Assembly (NCBI GenBank): GCA_035536235.1
Contig: DATLOQ010000063.1
Coordinates: forward strand, 1 to 32,801
From: DATLNF01 sp035536235
GTDB lineage: Bacteria > Actinomycetota > Actinomycetes > BP-191
Length of the DNA stretch: 32,801 nucleotides
Direction: 5' to 3'
Positions 22,073 to 29,349 of the stretch are shown one piece after another (within the stretch, counting starts at the first letter, position 1; every line of letters begins with the position of its first letter). The translations under genes were made by a program, and so were the position numbers. The notes under the pieces are model-generated. The model did not search any database. It was given only the letters and a program-made list of their open reading frames with translations, and had not been told where the DNA came from.

Positions 22073-22953
22073 GCGACCTCGAGGACCGGCTACGGGATCA
22101 GCTGCACGGCCGTCTTGACGGGGTCGAGCCTGCTGCCGGGCTGAGCATGGGGGTGGCGACCCGCGCGGCGCGGATCCGTCAACGCCGCACGGCGCTCGTC
22201 TCCGGAGTGGTCGCTCTCACGCTGGTCGGAGGCGTCTCTCTTGCCGTGGTGGTCCCCCGGTGGCGGGCCGATCGCACCTCGATCGGCGTCACCGGGGCGC
22301 CGGCGGAAGGTGCACCTGGGGAGACCGTGGGAGAGCGGGCTGTGTCGTACGCCGGGCAGTTCGCGGCGGGGGACTTCGAGTCGGTGCGCGCGGACATGAC
22401 GCCGGCGGCGCGCTCCGCCCTGACGGCGGCCCGGCTGCGCGGAGTGTGGCGTCGCCTCTTCGACGCGGGCGCACGACTCGAGGTCGGCGATCCGCGCGAG
22501 TCGGTCACCGACAACCGTCCCGTCGGCTCGGCCGTCGTGCGGTCGTCGACGATTCGCGCTGTGCTCCGCATCGTCGTCGATGACGACGGCCGCATCAGGT
22601 CGGTGCTGCTGACCGCCGATGGCGACGCTGACTTCGAGGCCGACCCCGGCATCCGGCGTACCCGCGAGATCGTCGCCCAGCTCGCTGCCGGCGACTACCA
22701 AGGCATGCGTCGGGACTTCAACGCCACGATGAGAACTGGGCTGTCGGCGCGGCGGCTGCAGATGGCCTGGGAGCAGATGCTCGCGCAGTACGGCGCGTTC
22801 GACCGTGTGGATGGAGTGATCAGCCGGCTGCAGGGGAGCACGCAGGTCGTCGACGCTGTGTGCGAGTTCGCCGAGGGGACCCTGAAAGTGCGGGTGGCTT
22901 ACGACTCCGACCAGCGGGTGGCGGGTCTGTTCATCCTGGTGCTCGACGCCTAG
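22069..22953 (+). CDS. Membrane protein with two DUF3887-like domains, probable anti-sigma partner
   Basis: A 294-residue single-pass protein coupled to the sigma gene. Residues 1-40 are cytosolic and charged (MSDLEDRLRDQLHGRL), 42-63 form one transmembrane helix, and the rest lies outside. The outer part holds two similar domains of about 100 residues: AVSYAGQFAAGDFESVRADMTPAARSAL and REIVAQLAAGDYQGMRRDFNATMRTGL, each followed by an alpha-plus-beta section. The second, with EQMLAQYGAFDRVDG and VVDAVCEFAEGTLKVRVAYD, matches DUF3887 well; the first is more divergent. The short N-terminus has no HxxxCxxC zinc motif. Sequestration of the sigma factor is inferred from gene pairing. Its TAG overlaps the TAG of the converging LVIVD gene in CTAG. 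Confidence 0.82.
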   Translation: MSDLEDRLRDQLHGRLDGVEPAAGLSMGVATRAARIRQRRTALVSGVVALTLVGGVSLAVVVPRWRADRTSIGVTGAPAEGAPGETVGERAVSYAGQFAAGDFESVRADMTPAARSALTAARLRGVWRRLFDAGARLEVGDPRESVTDNRPVGSAVVRSSTIRAVLRIVVDDDGRIRSVLLTADGDADFEADPGIRRTREIVAQLAAGDYQGMRRDFNATMRTGLSARRLQMAWEQMLAQYGAFDRVDGVISRLQGSTQVVDAVCEFAEGTLKVRVAYDSDQRVAGLFILVLDA

Positions 22954-24290
22954 CGCCGGGTCGGCCTAGTCGACGATGCACGCATCGGCAGGGCGCACAG
23001 GTAGCGGGGCACTGCGCCCAGCAGCCGGGGTGCCTGAGGAAGGGGAGTCAGCTGCTGCGTCGCGGGTGACACCCGGGGGGTCGCCGCCGGCCGGTCGAGG
23101 TGCGCGGCAAGGACGTCGAGGGCTTGGACGCCGTTGGCGTAGATGCGCCCCCCGAACCAGTACGCCGCGAAGTAGTCCCGGTCGGCCGGCTGGTAGTGCG
23201 CAATCTCACGAGGCCGCGCCGGCTCGGTCCAGTCGATGACGTTGAGCCCGCCGCTGCCGTTGCCCGACACCAGCGTGCGAGTGCTCGGGATGAAGTTGAA
23301 CAGGTGCGGCGCGCACAGCTCGTCGAAGGTGAGGTCGGTGGGATAGGTGTACACGTTCTCAGCTCCGCGCTGCGCTCCGAAGTGACCCGCGACTCTCGGC
23401 GCCTCGGGGCGGGTGATGTCGTAGATGAAAAGACCACCGCCGGACGGTCCGCCGACGCAGTCGTTGGCCACGGTCTCAGTCCCGATGACGACGTACTTGC
23501 CGTCGGGGGTGACCGCCGCGGAGTGGTGGAAGCTGTGCAGCGGGTTGACGATGTGCCCGATCACCTTGGGCGCCAGCGGGTCCTCCACGTCCCACACCTG
23601 AGTCGCACCGGGTCCGGTGCAGAAGCCGAGTCGGCGCTCCGGGCGGATGTCGAAGGCGACGTCGTGACAGCCGATACCCGTGTCGAAGGACGCCGCCACC
23701 TTCGGGCGGCGCGGGTCTGACACGTCGACGATGGTCTGGATCGACTTCGACGCCATCTGGCGGCCACCGGGACTCGCGTAGATGTAGGGCGTACCGGGGA
23801 GGACCGTCATCGTGTGCAGGCCGGACACACCGTCCGCTGTCGGGTCGTTGCCCGCCGGGATCTCTGCGGTCGTCGAGCCCAGCAGTCGAGGCCGGGCCGG
23901 GGTGGAGACATCCACGAGCGTGATGCCGCCCTGCGGATTGCCGCAGCTGAACTCCCGGTTGTGGTAGCCGAGGGCCAGCAGGCCCGGGCGCAAGACGGAC
24001 ACGTCATTCTGGATGCCACCGCAGGGCAGAAAGCCGACTCGGCGCGGACGCGTGGGAGCAGTGTCGATGATGTGCACGCCGCCTTTGGCACCTTGCTCCG
24101 CGGCGTACACGTAGCGGCCGTCGAAGGCCATGTCGGTGCCACCGCGCTGCATGACGGACAGGTCGCTCACCTGGTTGGCGAAGGTGGCAACCAGGGCGAG
24201 GTTGTCTGTCTTACTCGTGGGCGCAGCCGTTGCTGGACCGGGTGCGGCCAGGCCGACAATGAGCACGCCGGCGAGGACGAGAGGCTTCAT
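22950..24290 (-). CDS. Secreted LVIVD-repeat beta-propeller protein (copy 2)
   Basis: A 446-residue secreted protein with a signal peptide (residues about 1-22, LVLAGVLIVGLAAPGPATAA). Repeats of LVIVD type run along it: VHIIDTAPTRPRRVGF, ITLVDVSTPARPRLLG, QTIVDVSDPRRPKVAA, TQVWDVEDPLAPKVIG, LFIYDITRPEAPRVAG and LNVIDWTEPARPREIA. Each reads x-x-D-x-x-x-P-x-x-P. The C-terminus PRYLCALP resembles the end of copy 1 (SAYVCPLP). There is no sorting signal. ATG 24290 is chosen since the frame further upstream runs into the tRNA region; no clear Shine-Dalgarno is visible. It is divergent from tRNA-Leu and convergent with the DUF3887 gene. Function unknown; possibly a protein-protein interaction scaffold outside the cell. 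Confidence 0.86.
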   Translation of the reverse strand: MKPLVLAGVLIVGLAAPGPATAAPTSKTDNLALVATFANQVSDLSVMQRGGTDMAFDGRYVYAAEQGAKGGVHIIDTAPTRPRRVGFLPCGGIQNDVSVLRPGLLALGYHNREFSCGNPQGGITLVDVSTPARPRLLGSTTAEIPAGNDPTADGVSGLHTMTVLPGTPYIYASPGGRQMASKSIQTIVDVSDPRRPKVAASFDTGIGCHDVAFDIRPERRLGFCTGPGATQVWDVEDPLAPKVIGHIVNPLHSFHHSAAVTPDGKYVVIGTETVANDCVGGPSGGGLFIYDITRPEAPRVAGHFGAQRGAENVYTYPTDLTFDELCAPHLFNFIPSTRTLVSGNGSGGLNVIDWTEPARPREIAHYQPADRDYFAAYWFGGRIYANGVQALDVLAAHLDRPAATPRVSPATQQLTPLPQAPRLLGAVPRYLCALPMRASSTRPTRR

Positions 24291-24369
24291 GCGGATACAG
24301 AGCCCGATCGGTCCGGGCCGGTTCGTCTTGTCGAGTGCCGGCCGGGCACAGGTACTTTGCACCAAGCAA

Positions 24370-24450
24370 GCGCGCTTGGTGGAATGGGAGACACGCCGGC
24401 TTTAGGTGCCGGTGCCTTCGGGCGTGGGGGTTCGAGTCCCCCAGCGCGCA
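24370..24450 (+). tRNA. tRNA-Leu (anticodon UAG)
   Basis: An 81-base tRNA without an encoded CCA. The acceptor stem pairs GCGCGCT (24370-24376) with AGCGCGC (24443-24449), with discriminator A. The anticodon stem CCGGC/GCCGG encloses the loop TTTAGGT, with anticodon TAG at 24403-24405 (reads CUA and possibly other CUN codons). The long class II variable arm has a GCC-TTCG-GGC hairpin, and the T arm is GGGGG-TTCGAGT-CCCCC. The long variable arm and the TAG anticodon identify leucine. No integrase or attachment-site duplicate is visible nearby. Confidence 0.97.
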
Positions 24451-24558
24451 CGCGGGATTCCGACTCGGGAGCCGATATCCCGGCAGGACCCTGGTAGTCG
24501 AGGGCGAAGCCTGTTCAGCAGGGACGGCGTACGCCGCACACCCCACCGAGGAGTACTT

Positions 24559-26085
24559 GTGGCCCGACCCCACCGCTGGATGACCGCCCTTGCAGGGCTC
24601 GCTCTGCTGGTCGTAGTGCCGCTGCCGCAGAGCAACGCGGCCGACCCGCCCCAGACGGGCTTCGAGCAGAACGGTGGTACCGCCTGGACCACCTTCGAGG
24701 AGGAGATCGCGTTCCTGACAGCCGTCGACGCGGCCACGGAGCGGGTCGAGCTCGAGGTGATCGGTCGGACCGAGGACGGCCGGCCGCTGCACCTCGTGCG
24801 GATGGGGTCCCCCCGACCGGTGTCCGCGGCGGTGGCGCGGACCCGACCCGTGGAGCTGCACATCTGCACGCAGCACGGGAACGAAGCCGCCGGCCGCGAC
24901 GCGTGCCTGAGCTCGCTGCGGGATCTTGCCTTCACCACCGATGCCACGCTGGTCAAGCAGCTGGCGGAGACCACCATCCTCTTCGTACCCACGGTCAACC
25001 CCGACGGCCGGCAGAACAACGCCCGCGCCAACACCTCGGGCGTCGACATCAACCGCGACCACCTCAACCTGCAGTCCCCGGAGTCACGCGCGATCGCCCG
25101 CGTGATCCGCGATTACGAGCCCGAGATCTCCGTCGACCACCACGAGTACGGCCCTGCCGTGCCCGTCGCCTACGACGACGAGGTGCTCTACCTCTGGCCG
25201 CGCAACCTCAACGTGGACAAGGAGATCCGCGACCTCGGGATCGAGTTCTCGAAGGAGAGCCTCAACCCGTGCCTCGCGGAGCGGGGTTACTCCTCCGACG
25301 AGTACGGCCTCTACGCGGCCGGGCCGGTAGACGTGACCCAGACGGCCGGCGACGGGGACGAGGGCATCGCCCGCAACCTCGCCGGCCTGCGGCACACGGT
25401 CGGCATCCTCATCGAGAGCGGGGTCACCCAGAACCTGCTCAACGGCCCTGGCGAGGTGATGACCGCCGAGAACCAGAAGCGCCGCGTCGCCAGCCAGATG
25501 GCCACCATCGACTGCACGCTGACCTTCGTGCGCGAGAACAGCGCGCGTCTGGTAGCGGCCCAGCAGGGGTCGGTCGCTCGCAAGATCGCGGAGGGTCGCG
25601 ACCGCAGTGCACCGGTCTACTTCCAGGGTCAGGACGAGGACACCACTATCACCGGCGATGCGCCGCCGACGGTGGAGGCTGAGGCACCGTGCGCGTACGA
25701 CCTCACCGCCGCGCAAGCGCGGGAGGTGGCTGTGCTGCTCGACCTGCAGGGCATTCAGACCACCCCGCGTCCTGGTGGAGGAGTGCGCGTGCCCATGGCG
25801 CAGGCTGCTGAGCCGGTGATCCCCCTGCTCTTCGACGCCCGCAACGAGGATCGGGTGGCCACGGAGGGCACGCCAGTGGAGGTGTGCGCGGCAGCAGGTC
25901 CCGCGCGGCCCGCGCCCGTGCAGCCCGCACCGCCGCAGGCCCAGCCCGCACCGTCGGCGCCGTCGCCACGACCCCGCGGGGAGCTGCCTAGCACCGGAGG
26001 GATCGTCACCACGATGCTCGCCGGCCTCGGGCTCGCCGCCGCCGCGGGTGCGCTGCACCGACGCCGTACGTCGTTCGCCGGGTAG
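24559..26085 (+). CDS. Secreted M14 zinc carboxypeptidase with LPSTG sorting signal
   Basis: A 508-residue extracellular metallocarboxypeptidase-like enzyme. Signal peptide residues about 6-28 (WMTALAGLALLVVVPLPQSNA). The M14 core follows: HGNE with zinc ligands H106 and E109, then VNPDGRQNNARAN, DINRDH (N165-R166, substrate carboxylate binding), third zinc ligand His in SVDHHEYGP (H194 or H195), and the general-base Glu in GILIESGVTQ (E286). After about residue 390 comes a second region, then a Pro-rich linker and LPSTG (476-480), a membrane span and HRRRTSFAG, the sortase signal. GTG 24559 has GAGGAG six bases upstream. It stands 108 bases after tRNA-Leu. The substrate may be peptides or cell-wall stem peptides. 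Confidence 0.9.
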   Translation: MARPHRWMTALAGLALLVVVPLPQSNAADPPQTGFEQNGGTAWTTFEEEIAFLTAVDAATERVELEVIGRTEDGRPLHLVRMGSPRPVSAAVARTRPVELHICTQHGNEAAGRDACLSSLRDLAFTTDATLVKQLAETTILFVPTVNPDGRQNNARANTSGVDINRDHLNLQSPESRAIARVIRDYEPEISVDHHEYGPAVPVAYDDEVLYLWPRNLNVDKEIRDLGIEFSKESLNPCLAERGYSSDEYGLYAAGPVDVTQTAGDGDEGIARNLAGLRHTVGILIESGVTQNLLNGPGEVMTAENQKRRVASQMATIDCTLTFVRENSARLVAAQQGSVARKIAEGRDRSAPVYFQGQDEDTTITGDAPPTVEAEAPCAYDLTAAQAREVAVLLDLQGIQTTPRPGGGVRVPMAQAAEPVIPLLFDARNEDRVATEGTPVEVCAAAGPARPAPVQPAPPQAQPAPSAPSPRPRGELPSTGGIVTTMLAGLGLAAAAGALHRRRTSFAG

Positions 26086-26118
26086 GCGATACCGAGACCG
26101 GGCCGTGACCTCCGGGTC

Positions 26119-26148
26119 CTGACTAGGACGCGGGGGTGCCGATAAGGT
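26119..26148 (+). promoter_or_regulatory. Putative promoter of the amino-acid importer operon
   Basis: CTGACT (26119-26124) and TAAGGT (26143-26148) are spaced by 18 bases and resemble -35 and -10 elements. The -10 ends seven bases before the ATG at 26156, so the transcript might start at the codon (leaderless). The AAGG inside it could instead serve as a ribosome binding site. The spacing is visible; promoter function is inference. Confidence 0.4.
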
Positions 26149-26155
26149 GCGGCCC

Positions 26156-26899
26156 ATGCCTGGCCAGCCGCTCGTGCTGATGGAGAAGGTCAACAAGTCC
26201 TTCGGCGACCTCCACGTCCTGCACGACATCGACCTCGCCGTGGAGGCCGGCGAAGTGGTCGTCGTCATCGGCCCGTCGGGATCGGGCAAGTCGACGCTGT
26301 GCCGCTGCATCAACCGGCTCGAGACGATCGACAGCGGCGTCATCTCCATCGATGGAGTGCCGCTTCCCGAAGAAGGGGGAGCCCTGGCCCGCCTGCGAGC
26401 TGATGTCGGAATGGTGTTCCAGTCCTTCAACCTCTTCGCGCACATGTCAGTGCTCGACAACGTCACGCTCGGCCCGATCAAGGCGCGCAAGGTGCCGCGC
26501 GCGCAGGCACAAGCGCGGGCGCGTGAGCTGCTGGAGCGGGTCGGCATCGCCGACAAGGCGGAGCGCTATCCCGCCGAGCTCTCAGGTGGGCAGCAGCAGC
26601 GCGTGGCCATCGCCCGGTCGCTGGCCATGGACCCCAAGCTCATCCTCTTCGACGAGCCCACCTCGGCACTCGACCCGGAGTTCATCAAGGAAGTGCTCGA
26701 CGTCATGACCGAGCTCGCCGCGGAGGGAATGACGATGGTCGTCGTCACCCACGAGATGGGCTTCGCCCGCTCCGTTGCCCGCCGGGTCGTCTTCATGGAC
26801 CACGGCCGCATCGTGGAGACGGCAGATCCGCAGAAGTTCTTCAGCGCACCGGAGAGCGACCGGGCACAAGACTTCCTCTCCAAGATTCTGGCCCACTGA
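26156..26899 (+). CDS. gluA: Polar amino-acid ABC importer, ATP-binding protein (GluA-like)
   Basis: A 247-residue ATPase of the polar amino-acid uptake family. Walker A is GPSGSGKST; the Q-loop is VGMVFQSFNLFAHM; the signature is LSGGQQQR; Walker B is LILFDEPTSALDPE; the switch His is in VVTHEMGF. The NRLE motif after Walker A (CINRLETIDSG) is typical of glutamate/glutamine-type importers. It is the first gene of a four-gene operon in the order ATPase, binding protein, permease, permease, as in gluABCD of Corynebacterium. ATG 26156 fits the family; three more codons are open upstream. The exact amino acid (glutamate, glutamine or another) is inferred from gene order only. Confidence 0.92.
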   Translation: MPGQPLVLMEKVNKSFGDLHVLHDIDLAVEAGEVVVVIGPSGSGKSTLCRCINRLETIDSGVISIDGVPLPEEGGALARLRADVGMVFQSFNLFAHMSVLDNVTLGPIKARKVPRAQAQARARELLERVGIADKAERYPAELSGGQQQRVAIARSLAMDPKLILFDEPTSALDPEFIKEVLDVMTELAAEGMTMVVVTHEMGFARSVARRVVFMDHGRIVETADPQKFFSAPESDRAQDFLSKILAH

Positions 26900-26919
26900 T
26901 CAATCGAAAGGACAACGCA

Positions 26920-27795
26920 ATGCGCAGTCGGGGAATGCTCAGATCAGCGGCCGTCGTGGCCTCACTAGCTCTCGCGCTCACCGCGTGTGGTGATGACGGC
27001 GACAAGGTCGAGGCCAAGAACGAGCCAAAGAAGCGGGAGTTCGCTGCCGGCTCGACGATGGAACGCCTGCAGAAGGCCGGCAAGGTCAAGGTCGGCACCA
27101 AGTTCGACCAGCCGCTTTTCGGCGTCAAGGGCGTGTCGGGCTCGGTCGAGGGCTTCGACGTCGAGATCGCGAAGATCATCGCTGCGGAGCTCGGCATTCA
27201 GGAGAGCGGCGTCGAATTCATCGAGTCGATCTCGAAGAACCGCGAGGACTTCATCGTCAACGGCACGGCCGACTTCATCGTCGCGACATACACGATCAAT
27301 GACAAGCGCAAGGAGAAGGTCGGCTTCGCCGGCCCGTACTTCGTCGCCGGCCAGGACATCATGGTTCTCAAGGGCGACACCACGATCAAGGGCAAGGAAG
27401 ACCTGGCCGGCAAGAAGGTCTGCTCGGTCACCGGTTCCACGCCGGCGACCCGAGTCAAGGAGCAGGTGCCGACCGCCCAGCTGACGTTGTTCGGCACCTA
27501 TACCGAGTGCGCTGAGGCGATGCGCAACAAGCAGGTCCAGGCGACCACGACTGACAACGTGATCCTGCTCGGTCTCATCGAGGCCAACCCGGGTGAGTTC
27601 GAGCTGGTGGGCAAGCCGTTCAGCGACGAGCCCTACGGCATCGGCGTGAAGAAGGAGGACACCGACTTCCGCACCTTCATCAACGACGTCCTCGAGGACA
27701 TCTACAAGGACGGCCGTTACAAGGAGGCCTACGACAAGACCCTCGGCAAGGTCCAGCCCGAGATGCCGACGCCTCCGGCGGTCAACCGCTACTAG
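26920..27795 (+). CDS. gluB: Amino-acid ABC importer, solute-binding lipoprotein (GluB-like)
   Basis: A 291-residue lipoprotein of the family 3 solute-binding proteins. The lipoprotein signal ends LALTAC with lipidated C23, followed by a charged linker DDGDKVEAKNEPKKRE. The ligand-binding core has GKVKVGTKFDQPLFGVKG, SVEGFDVEIAKIIA, NGTADFIVATYTINDKRKEKVGFAGPYF (the hinge and ligand loop) and EPYGIGVKKEDTDFR. GAAAGGA precedes the ATG at a suitable distance, 20 bases after the ATPase gene. Located outside the membrane, it captures the amino acid and delivers it to the permease pair. The Arg and Asp residues that bind the alpha-amino and carboxylate groups in this family should lie in these segments. 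Confidence 0.93.
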   Translation: MRSRGMLRSAAVVASLALALTACGDDGDKVEAKNEPKKREFAAGSTMERLQKAGKVKVGTKFDQPLFGVKGVSGSVEGFDVEIAKIIAAELGIQESGVEFIESISKNREDFIVNGTADFIVATYTINDKRKEKVGFAGPYFVAGQDIMVLKGDTTIKGKEDLAGKKVCSVTGSTPATRVKEQVPTAQLTLFGTYTECAEAMRNKQVQATTTDNVILLGLIEANPGEFELVGKPFSDEPYGIGVKKEDTDFRTFINDVLEDIYKDGRYKEAYDKTLGKVQPEMPTPPAVNRY

Positions 27796-27819
27796 GCACG
27801 ACGAGAGCATCGCGGGCTA

Positions 27820-28464
27820 GTGGACGCCGTCCTCGACAATCTCGACGCCTTCGGCGCGGGGTTGGGCGAGACGCTGAAGCTCAGCCTGATCTCGTTCATC
27901 ATCGCGATGCTCATCGGCTTCGTGATCGCATCGTTTCGGGTCAGCCCGGTCGCCCCACTGCGGGCGGCCGGGCTGGTCTATGTAGAGGTCTTCCGCAACA
28001 TCCCGCTGACGGCTTTCTTCGCCCTTGCTGTCTTCGGTCTGCCAAAGGTCGGCTTGACCATCAGCTTCTTCACCTTCGCGGTCACTGTCCTGTCGATGTA
28101 CACCGGCGCCTTCATCAGCGAGGCGCTGCGGTCGGGCATCAACACTGTCGCCACCGGCCAGGCTGAGGCAGCTCGCTCGATCGGCCTCACGTTCGGCCAG
28201 ACCCTCCTCGTCGTGGTGCTGCCACAGGCGCTGCGCACCGTCGTACAGCCGATCGGCAGCCTCTTCATCGCGTTGGCGAAGAACAGCTCGATCGCGTCGC
28301 TCTTCGCCGTGGTCGAGCTGACCTCTACCTTCGACCAGCTGACCGATCAGGAGTCGGCAACACTGCCGCTGCTGCTCGGCACCATCGTGTGCTACCTGCT
28401 GATCACCCTGCCGGCCGGCGCGGCGACAGCGTTCGTCGAGCGTCGGGTGGCATTCAAGCGATGA
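27820..28464 (+). CDS. gluC: Amino-acid ABC importer permease (GluC-like)
   Basis: A 214-residue membrane subunit with about five transmembrane segments (roughly 15-38, 50-75, 80-105, 140-160 and 185-205). The cytosolic EAA loop that contacts the ATPase reads AEAARSIGLTFGQTLLVVVLPQALR. The segment VEVFRNIPLTAFFALAVFGLP is typical of the HisM/GlnP permease family. The start is GTG 27820, 24 bases after the binding-protein stop. Its TGA overlaps the ATG of the second permease by four bases (ATGA), indicating coupled synthesis of the heterodimer. Confidence 0.92.
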   Translation: MDAVLDNLDAFGAGLGETLKLSLISFIIAMLIGFVIASFRVSPVAPLRAAGLVYVEVFRNIPLTAFFALAVFGLPKVGLTISFFTFAVTVLSMYTGAFISEALRSGINTVATGQAEAARSIGLTFGQTLLVVVLPQALRTVVQPIGSLFIALAKNSSIASLFAVVELTSTFDQLTDQESATLPLLLGTIVCYLLITLPAGAATAFVERRVAFKR

Positions 28465-29327
28465 CTACCGCCGTGCTCTATGACCAGCTCGGGCCGCGCG
28501 GTCGGCGCCGCGTGGTTCTCGGCAGCGTGCTGGCCTACGTCGCGATCGCGGGCGTCCTGGTCGCGGCCGCACTGCAGCTCGAGGAGAAGGGTCAGTTCGA
28601 GTCCCGGCGGTGGTCCAACCTGGCCGACCCGGAGCTCGCCGAGTTCCTGGCCAAGGGTCTGTGGGCGAACGTGAAGGCCGCCGCCGTGGCAATGGTGCTG
28701 GCGCTGGTCTTCGGCGCCTTCTTCGCGCTCGGACGGCTGTCCCGCGCCGCGGTGGTGCGAGTCCCGGCCACCGCGGTCATCGAGCTGTTCCGCGCGCTGC
28801 CGCAGCTGCTGCTCATCCTGGCGGCGGCCATCGTGCTGCCGCGATACGGCTTCGAGCTGCCGGTGTTCGTCTACCTCATCGTCGGGCTCACGCTCTACCA
28901 AGGATCAGTGCTGGCCGAGATCTTCCGGGCCGGCATCCTCTCCCTCGACCGCGGGCAGAGCGAAGCGTCGTACTCCGTGGGCTTGAGCTACGGCCAGACG
29001 ATGCGGCTCGTCGTGATCCCGCAGGCGGTACGGCGCATGCTGCCGTCGATCATCAGCCAGCTGGTCACTCTCTTCAAGGACACGTCCCTCGGGTTCGCCA
29101 TCGGCTACGAGGAGCTGCTGCGGCGAGGGAAGTTCGCGACCGTCAGCTTCGGGGAGTCCCTGCTGCAGATCTACCTGCTCATCGCGGTGATCTTCATCGT
29201 GGTCAACATCGGGCTGTCGCGGTTGGCTCGCTGGCTCGAAGGCCGCCAGCAGCGCAAGTACGGCGCGGCCGGCGCCGCCGCGACTGTCACCGGCGTGGAG
29301 GACCTCGCCGTCCTCGACACCAAGTGA
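28461..29327 (+). CDS. gluD: Amino-acid ABC importer permease (GluD-like)
   Basis: A 288-residue permease with an N-terminal membrane span (about 20-45) followed by a periplasm-side segment, then the usual five-helix core. The EAA loop is SEASYSVGLSYGQTMRLVVIPQAVRRMLP. VIELFRALPQLLLILAAAIVLP is the permease family segment. It is longer than its partner because of the N-terminal extension and a C-terminal cytosolic tail (LARWLEGRQQRKYG, then an Ala/Val-rich end), as in corynebacterial GluD. ATG 28461 overlaps the stop of the first permease. It is the last gene of the operon; the converging ABC-F gene ends 22 bases further on. Confidence 0.92.
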   Translation: MTTAVLYDQLGPRGRRRVVLGSVLAYVAIAGVLVAAALQLEEKGQFESRRWSNLADPELAEFLAKGLWANVKAAAVAMVLALVFGAFFALGRLSRAAVVRVPATAVIELFRALPQLLLILAAAIVLPRYGFELPVFVYLIVGLTLYQGSVLAEIFRAGILSLDRGQSEASYSVGLSYGQTMRLVVIPQAVRRMLPSIISQLVTLFKDTSLGFAIGYEELLRRGKFATVSFGESLLQIYLLIAVIFIVVNIGLSRLARWLEGRQQRKYGAAGAAATVTGVEDLAVLDTK

Positions 29328-29349
29328 GGCGCTAGAAGGTCCACACCGG

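Noticed and set aside
24370..24450. tRNA-Leu as an integration site
   Set aside because: No integrase, excisionase or duplicated tRNA 3' end is visible in the window.
25084..26556. Antisense ORF (490 codons) across the M14 peptidase and gluA
   Set aside because: Same reason: clear zinc-peptidase and Walker motifs lie on the plus strand.
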